Origin: Gordius sp. MW1
Lineage: Eukaryota > Nematomorpha > Gordioida > Gordea > Gordiidae
Length of the DNA: 64,000 nucleotides
Assembly: GCA_964036665.1 (NCBI GenBank)
Contig: OZ038529.1
Location: 18,982,060-19,046,059, forward strand
Direction: 5' to 3'
The notes beneath the pieces are model-generated. The model ran no database searches and was not told the origin of the DNA. It was given only the letters and a program-made list of their open reading frames with translations. Each line of letters begins with the position of its first letter. The stretch's first letter is position 1. Made by a program: the position numbers and the translations under genes. This document shows, piece by piece, positions 1 to 10,847 of the stretch.

Positions 1-1850
1 ATTAACGTCTTTATCTCCATTTGGCGCTATATAATTATGCCAAGTGTAACTCAAAAAATATTTTGGCTCCCTGATTAATCCCTCTATTTTTACCTTTACT
101 ATTTTACCTGAGCCCTTAACACTTATGTATTTATCCACAAACATCCCACAAGTTACTTTCAATTTGATTACTGTATTATAACTCACTATATACATCAATC
201 TACCATTTATTATACAATTTTCAAACCTCCACAATACTTTACATTTCTTCTGTCTCACCGTTATACCAATTGATATAGTAGCATACTTAAAGTAAGAACC
301 TATTCCTTCTGTTACATTTTTAACCACTACTTTATCAACAATACAATCCTCTACTCCAACTTCCCCAAATCTCTCTGTCGACATAACTGTCATTCTGGCA
401 TTACTATCTATGGATACGACATCAATTATTTTCTCCTTAACTGATATTTGTAGCATGTCACCAAAGGCATCGCTGATTAGCGTAACGTATTCACTCTCTA
501 GCCAAAGGTCTGCATGGGTTTCCTTATACTCAACCCTAGGTTCTACCCCATCTAGCCTTACACTATAACCCACACATTCCTTGTCTATTAACAAATTTGA
601 ACTATCTCCTGTGTAGGCACATACATTTGCCTCTTTAATGTTCTTATTAGACATATAGGTGTGCGATCCATTGTACAATATAAATTGCGGTATCGACTTT
701 CCTGCTACTATAACATCGGTTATTGATATTTCTTTACTAGCTAAGTCATACCCTGTATCTAAATATAATATTCTATCCTCTCCTGAACCAAATATCTTAA
801 TTTCTATTTGGTGATTTTTTGCTGTTTCTGATAATCGAAACACACTAACTCTCCCCATCAGATTCAAACACGATATTACTCTGACCCAAACTGTTCCTAC
901 AAGTGCGCAATTGGTTCCTGCCCACATATTGTTGTAAGCACTTAAACAATCATCAAAAAAGCATACTTGATCACTCCTGTGTCCTTTCATGTTTATCTTC
1001 GCATTACAAACTCCTCGCCCTAATCCACTAGGGCATCCATATACATGTTCTGTGTCAATTTCTATACTTCCAACGTACACACCATCAAGTATATAAGTCG
1101 GTTTTGAGCTTATCGACATAATCTGCATTGTGTTGTTACCCATGTGTAGACAAGTGCCTATTCTAAAATTACCACTAATCTTATACCTCATATGGCTATC
1201 ATTATCCTGTGTATTGCATCCCATCCAATACACAATCATCCACTTGTTGGGTCCACATTGGCGCTACCAACACTAATAATATTGTTAGTACAATCGCCCA
1301 AATACTTCCATATAACTCACATACCATTACCAACAACATTAGGTATGTTAGCAAAATCATTACCATATTCCATTTATGTTCATGCATGAATGTAGTATTG
1401 TAATATCTTCCATTAAAGCATCCTACCTTATTTGAAGAACAAGAATTAACTTGTTTTGTCTCACTCTTACAATTAATGTTTACTATCGAGGCTCCAAACT
1501 CGATAGACCTTATCCCTTGCGAGCATAAATATCTTATCTCTTGTTTAGATGCATAACATTGCGAATCTATACCATAGGACAACGAACATCTAACTCCTTT
1601 TTTAACACAAAAAAAGATTCTGTTATACATTTCTATAGCTTCTTTAACGTTTATAATAGAAAACATGAACTCGTGGTTCAAATCCCCTGCTTCTAAGCAT
1701 GTACGTCCATTATATAGCAAAATATTGCCATCTTCCGTCACATTTCTACTTCCTTGCCTATTAAAAAACCTCGTTTGTAGCCTTATCCTTCCACCAATGT
1801 AGTTTGTTGGCATATCTGATTGGTATTCATCATCGATTAAACTATAAGTG
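1..1850 (-). pseudogene. Viral-type envelope glycoprotein relic, truncated at both ends and frameshifted
   Basis: Two overlapping open frames on the minus strand look like one former membrane glycoprotein. The upstream frame (about 1850 to 1202, with an ATG at 1813) is cysteine-rich and ends in two hydrophobic segments, the second resembling an internal signal sequence just before a new ectodomain. The downstream frame is open from 1263 to the window edge (about 421 codons), with many cysteines and N-glycosylation sequons and no stop. The two frames are offset by one base, so the protein is broken near 1202-1263. A membrane anchor followed by a second cysteine-rich ectodomain is the arrangement of bunyavirus-like Gn-Gc precursors and of captured envelopes in some retroelements. 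That family call is inference from layout and cysteine pattern. Neither end is present: the 5' side is fused to rRNA and the 3' side leaves the window. Confidence 0.5.
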
Positions 1851-2331
1851 TTCTCATTCCAATTACAGGGTCTCGAAAGAGACCTGCATTGTTATTTATC
1901 GTCACTACCTCCCCGTGCCGGGAGTGGGTAATTTGCGCGCCTGCTGCCTTCCTTGGATGTGGTAGCCGTTTCTCAGGCTCCCTCTCCGGAATCGAACCCT
2001 GATTCTCCGTTACCCGTTACGACCATGGTAGGCGCATAACCTACCATCGACAGTTGATAAGGCAGACATTTGAAAGATACGTCGCCGGTACGAGACCGTG
2101 CGATCGGCACAAAGTTATCCAGAGTCACCAAAAACGTTAGTTTTTGTTCTAATAAAAGCGGTCGGACCTCGCGATTCGACTTTTTAGCATGTATTAGCTC
2201 TAGAATTACCAGTTATCCATGTGGGTTGTACGATCTAATAAACCATAACTGATTTAATGAGCCATTCGCGGTTTCACTTTAAGTTAGTTTATACTTATAC
2301 ATGCATGGCTTAATCTTTGAGACAAGCATAT
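1850..2331 (-). rRNA. Partial 18S rRNA (5' domain), fused to the glycoprotein relic
   Basis: Read on the minus strand, this is the 5' region of eukaryotic small-subunit rRNA, starting at the conserved ATATGCTTGTCTCAAAG and running through helices with conserved words such as GCTCATTAAATCAGTTATGG, TAGAGCTAATACATGC and CCTGTAATTGGAATGAG. About the first 20 nt of a mature 18S and everything after roughly nt 490 are absent. A small deletion is visible near 2211. No ITS or 28S follows. It is a fragment, not a functional rDNA unit, and it points in the same direction as the glycoprotein frame. The junction lies at about 1845-1870. Confidence 0.9.
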
Positions 2332-2497
2332 CTCGTTCAAGGAAAATAATTACAATTCCCTAATTTATAAGTTGATAGAATTGCTTGTAATATTTTATAG
2401 ATTGTACCCTATCTTAACTGATAAGAAAATGATTTAAAAATCGCTAGATTTAAATTATTTGTTAGTAATTTTTGTTGTTATTTAAATATTATAGACT

Positions 2498-5197
2498 TCA
2501 ACTAAGCGATTTATTTCGTTTGGAAAGGGGGTCAATTGTTTGATCTTGAGGGGATTGGCTTCCTATCTGATCTTCACTTTCGGACAAGGGTCCTGGTTGT
2601 TTGGCCTTAATAGCCCTTTTTAAGGTAGACCTGACTGATTCAAAAAGAGGAGTAGCCTTAGGATAATCGCCCAAATCAGGGACTTCAGAAAGTCGGGAAG
2701 TTAAGGTCTGATGATAAACGCTTCTTAATGTTTCATTGGGGTTTGCAACAACAGCCGTTTTAAGCTTTTCTTTAATAATCAAGGCCTCGTACTCTTCCCT
2801 TGGGGGATCATGGTTATGCTGACGTTTAACAACAACACGGCCATTAATCTCAGAGGCACTTGCCTGGCAGGATGAGTTACGACAACCATAAAATGTTTTG
2901 TCTCCACTTTTATTTTTCGTTAGGTAAAGGTAGGATGAGTAATACATGATGTATTTTCCTTTTTGAGATTTTAAATACAATGGGGATGACACTTTAATAA
3001 TTATATAGTTTATAATAAATAAAAATATACCTTGAACATTTGCATCCATCTCATTTGTCCCCTCCTTTAAAACTGTGGCATCCTGCATTGAGAAACCATC
3101 TAAAATAGATGATGATATTACAATTTACAATTAATCATATCATCAAAGTAGAGTTGAAAAAATAAATATAAACCTCTAATAATTGCTTACCAAGAGAGTT
3201 TTGTACATTTCCGGCTGAATTACCTGAAAAAGTTTGATAGTATATTATAATTAGATACTTAATGTCATAGAAGGACTGGATTGGACAGGCCTAGCAATAT
3301 TGACACCAGAACTAATTAATAATGGGACATTGCAGGATTGACCTAAAAAAGTTTTAGCAATTTGTACAATAATAACTTTACTCAAGGTCGTAGTTGGAAT
3401 GGGCTGTGCAACATGGTCATTGGAACAATCTTGACTTCCTATATTAACTTTACTTTTGCATAAAAGTCTTGGTTGTTTAGCCATAGTAACTCTCTTTAAA
3501 GTATACCTCACAGATTTAAAACGAGGAGTAGCTTTAGGATAATTACCCAAATCAGGGACTTCAGAAAGTCGAGAACTAAGGGTCTGATTATAAACACTAA
3601 TTAATTTTTGAGTGGGATTAGCAGCAACAGCCTTTTTAAGCCTTTCTTTGGTCACCAGCGCCTCATACTCTTCCCTTGGTGGATCATGGTTATGCTGACG
3701 CTTAACAACAACATGGCCATTAACCTCTGAGGCTATTGCCTGGCAGGGGGAGTTGCGACAACTATAATATATTTTCCCTGGTTTTTTAGATCTTGCTGTG
3801 TAAAGGAAAGAAGAATAATACATGATCTTTCCTCCCTTCTGTGAATTTATATATATTGGAGATGACACTTTATTAATCATACAGGTTATAATAAATTAAA
3901 ATATACCTTCTATATTTGCATCCATCTCAGTTGTTGCTTCCATAAAATCTGTGGGATCTTGCATTGAAACATTATCTAAAGGAGATGATAACATTACTGT
4001 CAATTAAAAAAACCATTTTAGCAAAAATATTGACAAAGTCTAAAAAGGATACATTTTTTTGAAACTATCCTAATGTGCAAAATTATTGTTACCATTTGAA
4101 TAAACAGAGTTATCAACATTGCTGAGTGATTGGCCTAAAAGTTTTATTATAATATATAGTAACTTTATTTAATATGATAGAAGAAGTAGACTGAATTGGC
4201 CCTTCTACAAAAGGTTCAGGATTTTTTATTATACCATTGTTAGCTCCTTGACATGATTTTTTTCTAATATCGTTGAATAAAACTTGACTCAATGTCATAG
4301 CAGGTTTAGAATGGATAAGTTTTTTCTTAAGCTGAGCCCCAGACATAATCACTGCTGATGAAAAATTATGGGCTGATTGAACTATATTATTGTTACAAAA
4401 TAAAAACCTTACTTAATTTCATAGCATTGGAATAGATCAATTGTTTTTTAAGTTCTGCCTGAGACATCTCTGTTGATTGGAAGCTACAAGGTGATTGACC
4501 TAAAAAATGTATTACAAAATAAACAAATTACTCAATGTCATAGTAGGCATGGGCAGAATATGTTGCCTTTTTAATTCAGCCCCAGTCATGATCAATGCTG
4601 ATGGGAAATTACTAGCTAATTGACATTTCTCTTTAAGCAATGTCAAAGCAGGATTGATGAGAGGCTGCCTAGTAATATTTGTTGAAGGTATAATCAATGG
4701 AGATGGTGTATTGCTAGAATTATCTAAAAAAGCTTTATGGTGTAATAAAATAGTAACCCTACTAAATGTCATTGTAGATACGAGATGAATTGGGTGCCTA
4801 ACAAGTTTAGTCCCATGCATAATTAATGCTAATGAGAATTTGTTGGCTGATTGACTTGAAACAGCAGAGTTATTTAATGACATCAAAGAAATGGACTGGG
4901 AAGGGTGCTTAATAGTATTGGGACCAGAGAAGGTTGATGCTAATGGGGTATTGCTAGATACACCTTAAAAAGCTTTAGCAAGTTATACAATAGCTTACTA
5001 ATTGTCAGAGAAGGAATAGGCAGATTGGGCTGTCTAGGAATACCAGGTCCATGGGTAACAAATTCTGGTGGGACATTGCTGGCAGATTGGCCTAGTAAAT
5101 TTTTGTTTTGATAAAAGATAAAGTTACCCCAAGATACAACACATTTTTGTGGAAATAAAAAAATTTTATCGCCATCAATAAAAAACTCTCCCCTCAT
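2498..5197 (-). CDS. FLYWCH zinc-finger gene A, 14 exons with tandem micro-intron exon array
   Basis: My spliced model has exons 5128-5197, 4999-5091, 4763-4963, 4532-4723, 4413-4499, 4289-4381, 4169-4246, 4093-4134, 3907-3996, 3382-3867, 3259-3342, 3191-3223, 3031-3099 and 2498-2991. They total 2112 nt (703 codons plus stop), every internal exon is a multiple of three and every junction is phase 1. Exons 2-8 and 11-12 are copies of a ~31-residue unit (GQSANNFSSALIM-type). Exons 10 and 14 each encode a FLYWCH-type zinc finger (C-x4-C, then HNH) followed by a conserved DPPREEYEA block and a basic tail. FLYWCH domains bind DNA or protein and are common in Mutator-like transposases and in regulators. 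Most introns are 31-42 nt; two are 91 and 96 nt. The start is supported by exon 1 being 70 nt in both paralogues. One defect: the donor after exon 7 reads AT instead of GT, so this copy may be damaged. Function unknown. Confidence 0.75.
4093..5091 (-). repeat. Tandem exon-repeat array of gene A (9 coding units in 7 exons)
   Basis: Each unit is about 93 nt, begins after an AG with (G)TCAATC or a variant, encodes roughly Q-S-A-N-N-F then A-L-I-M-x-G-A-E-L-K-R and P-T-M-T-L-S, and ends one base into a codon before GTAA. Exons 3 and 4 each carry two fused units with no intron between them. Intron lengths are 36, 35, 39, 32, 31, 42 and 34 nt. Confidence 0.8.
4163..4168 (-). other. Disrupted splice donor of exon 7 in gene A
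   Basis: Where the other copies have A|GTAA, this site reads A|ATAAAG. The acceptor 34 nt downstream (TTTTAG at 4135-4140) is kept, and the intron length equals that of the matching intron in gene B. Reading through meets a stop within about 20 codons, upstream of both zinc fingers. Confidence 0.7.
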
Positions 5198-5217
5198 TTA
5201 TACAATTTAATAAGTAT

Positions 5218-5404
5218 GAGCGCTTGTTCAAAAGGTCACATTCAATCAAAACGTCATAGATCAATGTTTCTAAAAATTTAGAGGTATGTGTCATAACGTC
5301 TAATATAGTTTGCATTTTTCCACAAATAAGACAAAAAAACAGATGCGAATATAATAATTCAAAATTTAAATTTTTACTTAAACTCTTTGTTTTATATGGG
5401 AACC
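5218..5404. other. Upstream flank of gene A, no feature seen
   Basis: Similarity to the gene B flank stops about 20 bp upstream of the ATG (5197), near the ATTTATACAATTTAATAAGTATG stretch. The rest is AT-rich with no recognisable promoter element. Confidence 0.4.
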
Positions 5405-5634
5405 GGTCAAAGTAGCAGAAAAAAAGCAGCCAAATTGGTCAGAACTGGTCAGAACTCATCAAGATCACAACTGGTCAGGAGGGTTAGGGTTAGTGTTTTA
5501 GGTCAGCGTTTTAGGTTAGGGTTAGGGTTAGATGCACATCAAATTCCCTCCCAATTTGAGATTTAATTTTAACATAATGATTATCTAAAAATCATATTTT
5601 TCTGCTACTTTTTCATCATTCTGCTACTTTGACC
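5405..5634. mobile_element. MITE with GGTCAAAGTAGCAGAA terminal inverted repeats and TTAGGG runs
   Basis: The left end GGTCAAAGTAGCAGAA is the reverse complement of the right end, which ends CTGCTACTTTGACC. Length is 230 bp with no coding sequence. The interior contains several GGTTAG/TTAGGG units (about 5480-5535) between short GGTCAGAACT repeats. No clear target duplication. The superfamily is not assigned. Confidence 0.65.
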
Positions 5635-6033
5635 CCTATCCTTTTATATATATAGTAGTAAAGTAGCTATTGAGCTCCGACTTGGACGTAAACACATAGG
5701 TAGCATATGTGCTTCGACGCATAAGCTTTGTCTTCAAGAGGGGTAAAATGCTAAGTTGTAACAGCAAATACAAGCTCAAGCAGTAGGAATATTAGCTTGT
5801 TTACAACTTTAAATAAAAGTAGTTTTGTACGAACAATTGCTGATAGCAAATTGCTTATCCATTTTGCTCAACAAATGTGTTAATTACTTATGTCTTATGT
5901 GACATGTCGCCCATCCCCTCTTTCCTATCTCTCATAGCATAAAACGTTGTTATTCTCATTTTAAAAAGTCCTCCTCTTTCCCCATTTTATAACTCGCTTA
6001 ATTCAAAAAACTTTATGGACAATAATTCATTAA

Positions 6034-7757
6034 CCCTTGAGAGTATTCCTAAAAATCCCGAACGCGAGAGTATACGTGGGGTATAACTCTACCCCACTTT
6101 TTAACTTCTTATAACTTTTAAAGTAATCCTTTAAAACCTTTAAAATTTTAAACATATGTTTATATAGGTCTTAAGATTGATGGTATAAATTTTGATATAA
6201 ATCTAATCAACATTACAAAACTTATCAACAATTTTCTGGACCCCCGTTTTTTTGGTTATTTAAGAGCTTCCCCTCATTTTACCTATTGACATTATATCCC
6301 TTAAAACAAATCAAAATAAACGTGATTTTTTATTAAAAGAATGTTCAAAATGTATTAAAAACATAATTTTAAAAGATATAATCATACAAAAAAATACAGA
6401 CATTTGAAAATTGGTTAAAGTTTGGTCGTACAATTTTCACACATTATTTCCATATGACTAGAACAGACCAATTTTGAGCACTTGGAGCAAGATATTTTAG
6501 TCTTTTTATCTTGAATCTTTGGACAAATAGAACATCGACCTCTTTTAAGGGGGTTGGAAGATATTTCCTCCTTAATATCCAGGATTTTTCTAAGAGAATC
6601 CTTAATATCTCTAGGCAGACGTAGATTATTTTTAAATCTAGATTCCATATAAGGTTTTGTCAATTCTTGTGCTAGTTCCTTAATATATTTACACTAATTT
6701 TCTTACCAATGTTATATTGATAGATGATCATGGAATTAATTGCTGCTATATTTAACAACGTATGAATTATTGTAAGGGGCCATCTGTTTGACACCCTTGA
6801 AATATTGTAGGTTGAACTGAGTTGATCTACCACATCAAATCCCCCTTTAGTCATGTTGTAAAAGGAAATAATTTCTGGCTTTAGATCATCCCCTGTTGCT
6901 GGATCAATTTTGCTATTTTGATGTAGAGAGGATAATAATATGACTTGCTATATTTTATTGGCATATAGGAAACCAATTCTCTTGAAAATCAAATCTGCTT
7001 GACAATACAGGTTGCTTTCTTGCTTGGCAAAAATCTATAGGAATTTGCCTTTTGTTTTCTTTCAAAAGGCCTACTGTTGTTAATGAATGGCTTGTAAACA
7101 AATGTTTAATTAATTCATAGCTGGTGAACCAATACCATATATGTATTTTTTCTGTGCCATTTCCTCATTACTAACATCAACAATATCTTCTTCAGTGTCT
7201 GTATCATGTTCACTAGTCAAAACAATATCCTCTTCACTTGAATTAATATTACAATCATCTAGGTGATGATAATGAATTTTAATGTTATGTTATGTATACT
7301 CTACTAAACATAATTTAAAATCAACTCTAACCTTCTGAGTTTAAAATTGATGATTCTAAACAATCATAGTATACAGTATTCATGTTAACAGCTGATAAAA
7401 AAAAGATGTTTTATTCCACTAGGTTAGCTTCATACTTCCGTTCTACAGTCATTTTTGATTGGGGTAACCATGCAAATAATTTTTTTTATAATCATTTTAT
7501 TTATATGTATGTAAACTACAAAAAAACAAATTTTTTTTAAAAAAAATTACGGTGGGGTAAATAGAACCCAAGAGCCAAAAAAGCTTCTATATTTTAAAAA
7601 GTATTAGGCCAAAACCTATGAAATTTTCACCTAACCTAGTTCTTGATAAAATATTAAGCTACTGAAAAGGCCAGATTCATTAGATTTAAATTGCGTTTTA
7701 TATTTAAATTTATAATTTGCGTGGGGTACCAAAATACCCCACGAATACTCTCGAGGG
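6034..7757 (-). mobile_element. piggyBac-type transposon relic
   Basis: Inverted ends are CCCTTGAGAGTATTC at the left and GAATACTCTCGAGGG at the right, followed inwards by a second shared block around CCCCAC/GTGGGG. The left flank is TTAA (6030-6033) and the right flank TTTA (7758-7761), consistent with the TTAA target of piggyBac and one later substitution. At 1.7 kb it is shorter than an autonomous element of about 2.4 kb and its gene is decayed. Confidence 0.85.
6415..7290 (-). pseudogene. piggyBac transposase, degenerate
   Basis: Going N to C on the minus strand, I see an acidic N-terminal stretch (near 7210-7260), a block ending SFYNMTKGGFDVVDQL (near 6830-6895), then YNISRVSNRWPLTIIHTLLN (6750-6810), and the C-terminal cysteine-rich finger RCSICPKIQD...CSKC...CSSH...CENC (6420-6545). 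These are hallmark regions of the piggyBac DDE transposase and its C-terminal ring-like finger. Stops near 6664-6671 and 6940 and frame shifts break the frame, and much of the catalytic core is missing or unreadable, so it cannot encode an active enzyme. It sits between the terminal repeats of the element. Confidence 0.85.
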
Positions 7758-7761
7758 TTTA

Positions 7762-9070
7762 GAGATGAGTCATTTTTGGAATACGATTACACAAATTATA
7801 TGTGTAAAGTCTTGGGGAAATGTTAATATAACATAATATTAGTTGTATGTGTCTATTTGGTGAAATTTAATAAAATATCATCAAGTGCTGATTTCGTGTC
7901 AATACTTTATTCAAACTAAAAAAAGGAGATATAAGACATCTAAATAAAATATATGTAAATAAAATAAAAATATTTTAACCATGTTTAAACAATTTCAAAA
8001 TCTCTTGGCAAAATTGCCAAAAATAAATAAATTCACACCTTTAATAAAACTATTACATTGTAACCTGGCTTAAAAAACCCGTAAAATAAAACCATATTAA
8101 AAATGTCAAAAAATTTATTAGCACCTGGGTGAGACAGAATATCCAAAAATTATATTTAAAACAATAAAGCATATTTTGGCATGTATAAAGGCGTAAATTT
8201 TGAAATCGTTAAACAGATTTTAGCCATCTATATAGAATATTCTATGAAGCGAAATTTCCCACCTTTTATAAGACTTTGCATTGTGACCTGGACTAAAAAT
8301 ATTATTAAATATAAACTTAGAAACATTAAGCCATATTAAAAATGTCAAAAAAATATTTGTGCAATAAAACATAATTTCGCCCTTTATAAAAAATAATTTT
8401 AAAAATCATTTTAGATATTGAAAAAGGTTGAACATTAATATCTATTAACTATTACATTAAGTTACGTTAATCTACTCATTTAAAGTTTCTTAAAAGATTA
8501 ATGTTTCTTACCTTTATCTGCTCTGAATATTAATTATTACAATTGATAGAACTAATTTCACTTCATAGAACTATATGATTTATTCCGATAAGTTCCGATA
8601 AGTCCCAATCGAATAAATCTGAAGGCAACTATACTATATATAAAAAACGAGAGAATGATATATATTAATTTCTTTCATTACGAACAAAGAAAGATTAAAT
8701 CTCCAGGATTATCCACGTATGACCTGAACTGCCAGCGCAGCTGGCATTATTAGTACGCATATTATAAAGTAAGGAGAGAGTGAGGTGAGGGGAATACGCG
8801 TGTTGGCATTAATACGCGTGTAACAAAGCGAGGAGAGAGATGAGGGGGAGGGGAGAATACGCGTATGGTAAACTACGTGGGAGAAACCACGACAGATATA
8901 TATAAAGAAAATCGAACAAAAATTAGTTCGCACCTTTAATAAAATTATAACATTTACACCTGTTCTTGAAAACGATAACATATAAAGTTAAACCATACTC
9001 AAATGTCAAAAAAATTATTACCACCTGGGTGAGACAGAAAATTCAAAAATTTATAATTAAAACAAATTTT
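7762..9070. repeat. AT-rich region with diverged direct repeats (CACCTGGGTGAGACAG type)
   Basis: A segment at about 8010-8165 (CACACCTTTAATAAAACTAT start, CACCTGGGTGAGACAGAA core) recurs at about 8935-9060 and partly at 8255-8360. No gene or terminal repeats are seen, so this looks like old copies of an unassigned repeat. Confidence 0.5.
8735..8890. repeat. GA-rich minisatellite with ACGCGT words
   Basis: Units of about 40-50 bp containing GAGGAGAGAG/TGAGGGG followed by AATACGCGTG or AATACGCGTA occur three times. The 90-codon frame antisense to it is low complexity and not a gene. Confidence 0.5.
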
Positions 9071-9176
9071 TGGCATGTATAAAAAATAAATTTTAATATT
9101 ATTTAACATATTTTAGCAATAAATAGAGAAAATAAAAGAAATTCGCCATAAAAAATATAAATTCTTGACAAATAGC

Positions 9177-9430
9177 CATTGGCGCAGGGAGGGGGTGGTT
9201 TTACGGTTAGAACCCCTCCCACGATTTTCAATTTATATGATTTTTACATTGTATATTTATAAAAAAAATATTTGTTGGAATTTTACTTTTAGTATTTTTA
9301 CGCGAATGTGACTTTAAACTTTTAGGAAACAAAACATTTGGATCCAAAAAATAGTTACAAAAAGCTTTGACCTTGAAAATTTTATACCCCCCCCCCCCCC
9401 CCCCTTGAGGAAATTTTACTTACGCCTATG
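9177..9430. mobile_element. Small MITE with CATTGGCGCAGG / TTACGCCTATG ends
   Basis: Imperfect inverted ends (left CATTGGCGCAGGG, right CTTACGCCTATG) bracket an AT-rich body with a poly-C run at about 9387-9405. The ends resemble the CATGGGC MITEs near 48.1 kb and 55.5 kb. Confidence 0.45.
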
Positions 9431-10050
9431 CAAAGGGTATAATTATAATGTGTTGAACAACAGAATGTAATAAAATAAGACAGGCTTTATTTCATCGCAC
9501 GCTTTAATTTATCACATTATAATAGATGAGATGCTATGAGCAGTTTAGAAAAACTGCTTGCTCATAGCATTTGCTCATATTAAATCGGTTAGTTACCTTA
9601 TAATGCTGCTCAGGTAAACAGCTCAATACATGAGTTAGTTTTTGCTACTACCCCTTCGCTTCTCGAGCATTTTTATTTGATACATCAAAAGCCTCATAAG
9701 TAGAGTAGGATACACAGTGCGTGTAAGGGGAAGAGCTCACAGTGAGCAATGCTCGCTGGAGCAAATTAACATCACTAGTTATATAGTTGCCATAAAAATT
9801 ATTTAAAATGAATATATAACAGAATGCATAAGCTGTTTTTTATATAGCTGTGTAATAACAAATAATTTATATATTAAAGAGATGTGTACATTTTTGTTAA
9901 TCATATATTCAAAACACAAATTGATATAAATATTTTATCATTGCGTGTGAGTGTAAAAGTATATACTATTTGACTACCCTAATTACTTGTTGTCAATTTT
10001 ATATACTTGTATTCCAAAAGCGAGAGCAATTTATTACATTGCAATCTATA
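9431..10050. other. No gene recognised
   Basis: AT-rich DNA with a short imperfect inverted repeat around GCTCATAGCA (about 9530-9570). Nothing else can be supported. Confidence 0.4.
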
Positions 10051-10847
10051 TATATATATAGTAAAGTGTTTGTATGTGTGTATGTATGTGGATAAGGGCT
10101 AAAGCGAAAATTTAGCCGTAGATGGCCAGGGCGGCCAGGGGTAAAATAGCTTTTTCAGATTCCTAAAATATCTTTTCGTTTTAAAAATATCAGACATTTC
10201 GTTTTAAAAAAGGGCTAAATCCTGAAACTGCCGGCCTGATTCGCGTGAAAATTTAGCTGTAGATGCCCAGGGCGGCCAGGGGTAAAATAGCTTTTTCAGA
10301 TTCCTAAAATATCTTTTCGTTTTAAAAATATCGGACATTTCGTTTTAAAAAAGGGCTAAATCCTGAAACTGCCGCCCCGATTCGCGTGAAAATTTAGCCG
10401 TAGATGCCCAGGGCGGCCAGGGGTAAAATAGCTTTTTCAGATTCCTAAAATACCTTTTCGTTTTAAAAATATCGGACATTTCCCGGCCTTCATTTATAGC
10501 ATCATATACAATAATGACGCCATACATACAAGGCTGAAGTTTTCTCGAATTAGATATTTAAAAGTATAATAAAAATGTTACAGTATACGGTCAAAATAAA
10601 TTAAATAAATAAAATTTAAATTATGATAATAGCATTGATTTAACAAAATACTTTGCTTTATGTGGTTTATTTTTGTATTTAGCCTGTTAATTCTTCCTAC
10701 ATTAAGTTCGTGAATTATTTCCCATAGGACATTTAATCGCTCATTAAATGATCGAGGCATAATGATGAGCATGCACATCACTTATAGTATTGTATTTTCT
10801 AGAAATAATATATAGCAAAACAACGTTTGCCGGGTCAGCTAGTAAAA
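10051..10847 (+). mobile_element. Helentron-like non-autonomous element with 141-bp tandem units
   Basis: It starts in an (AT)n run followed by GTAAAGTGTTTGTATGTGTG and ends GTTTGCCGGGTCAGCTAGT, the style of arthropod and mollusc Helentron/HINE elements. Between these lie tandem units beginning GAAAATTTAGC at 10106, 10247 and 10388 (141-bp period), each holding GGGCGGCCAGGGGTAAAATA. Fragments of the same units occur at 42290-42700, 43620-43865 and, inverted, 46320-46590. The class is inferred from terminal style; no Rep/helicase is present. Confidence 0.5.

Noticed and set aside
2070-2252. 60-codon frame
   Set aside because: Antisense to conserved 18S rRNA sequence.
8709-8981. 90-codon minus-strand frame
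   Set aside because: Translation of a GA-rich minisatellite.
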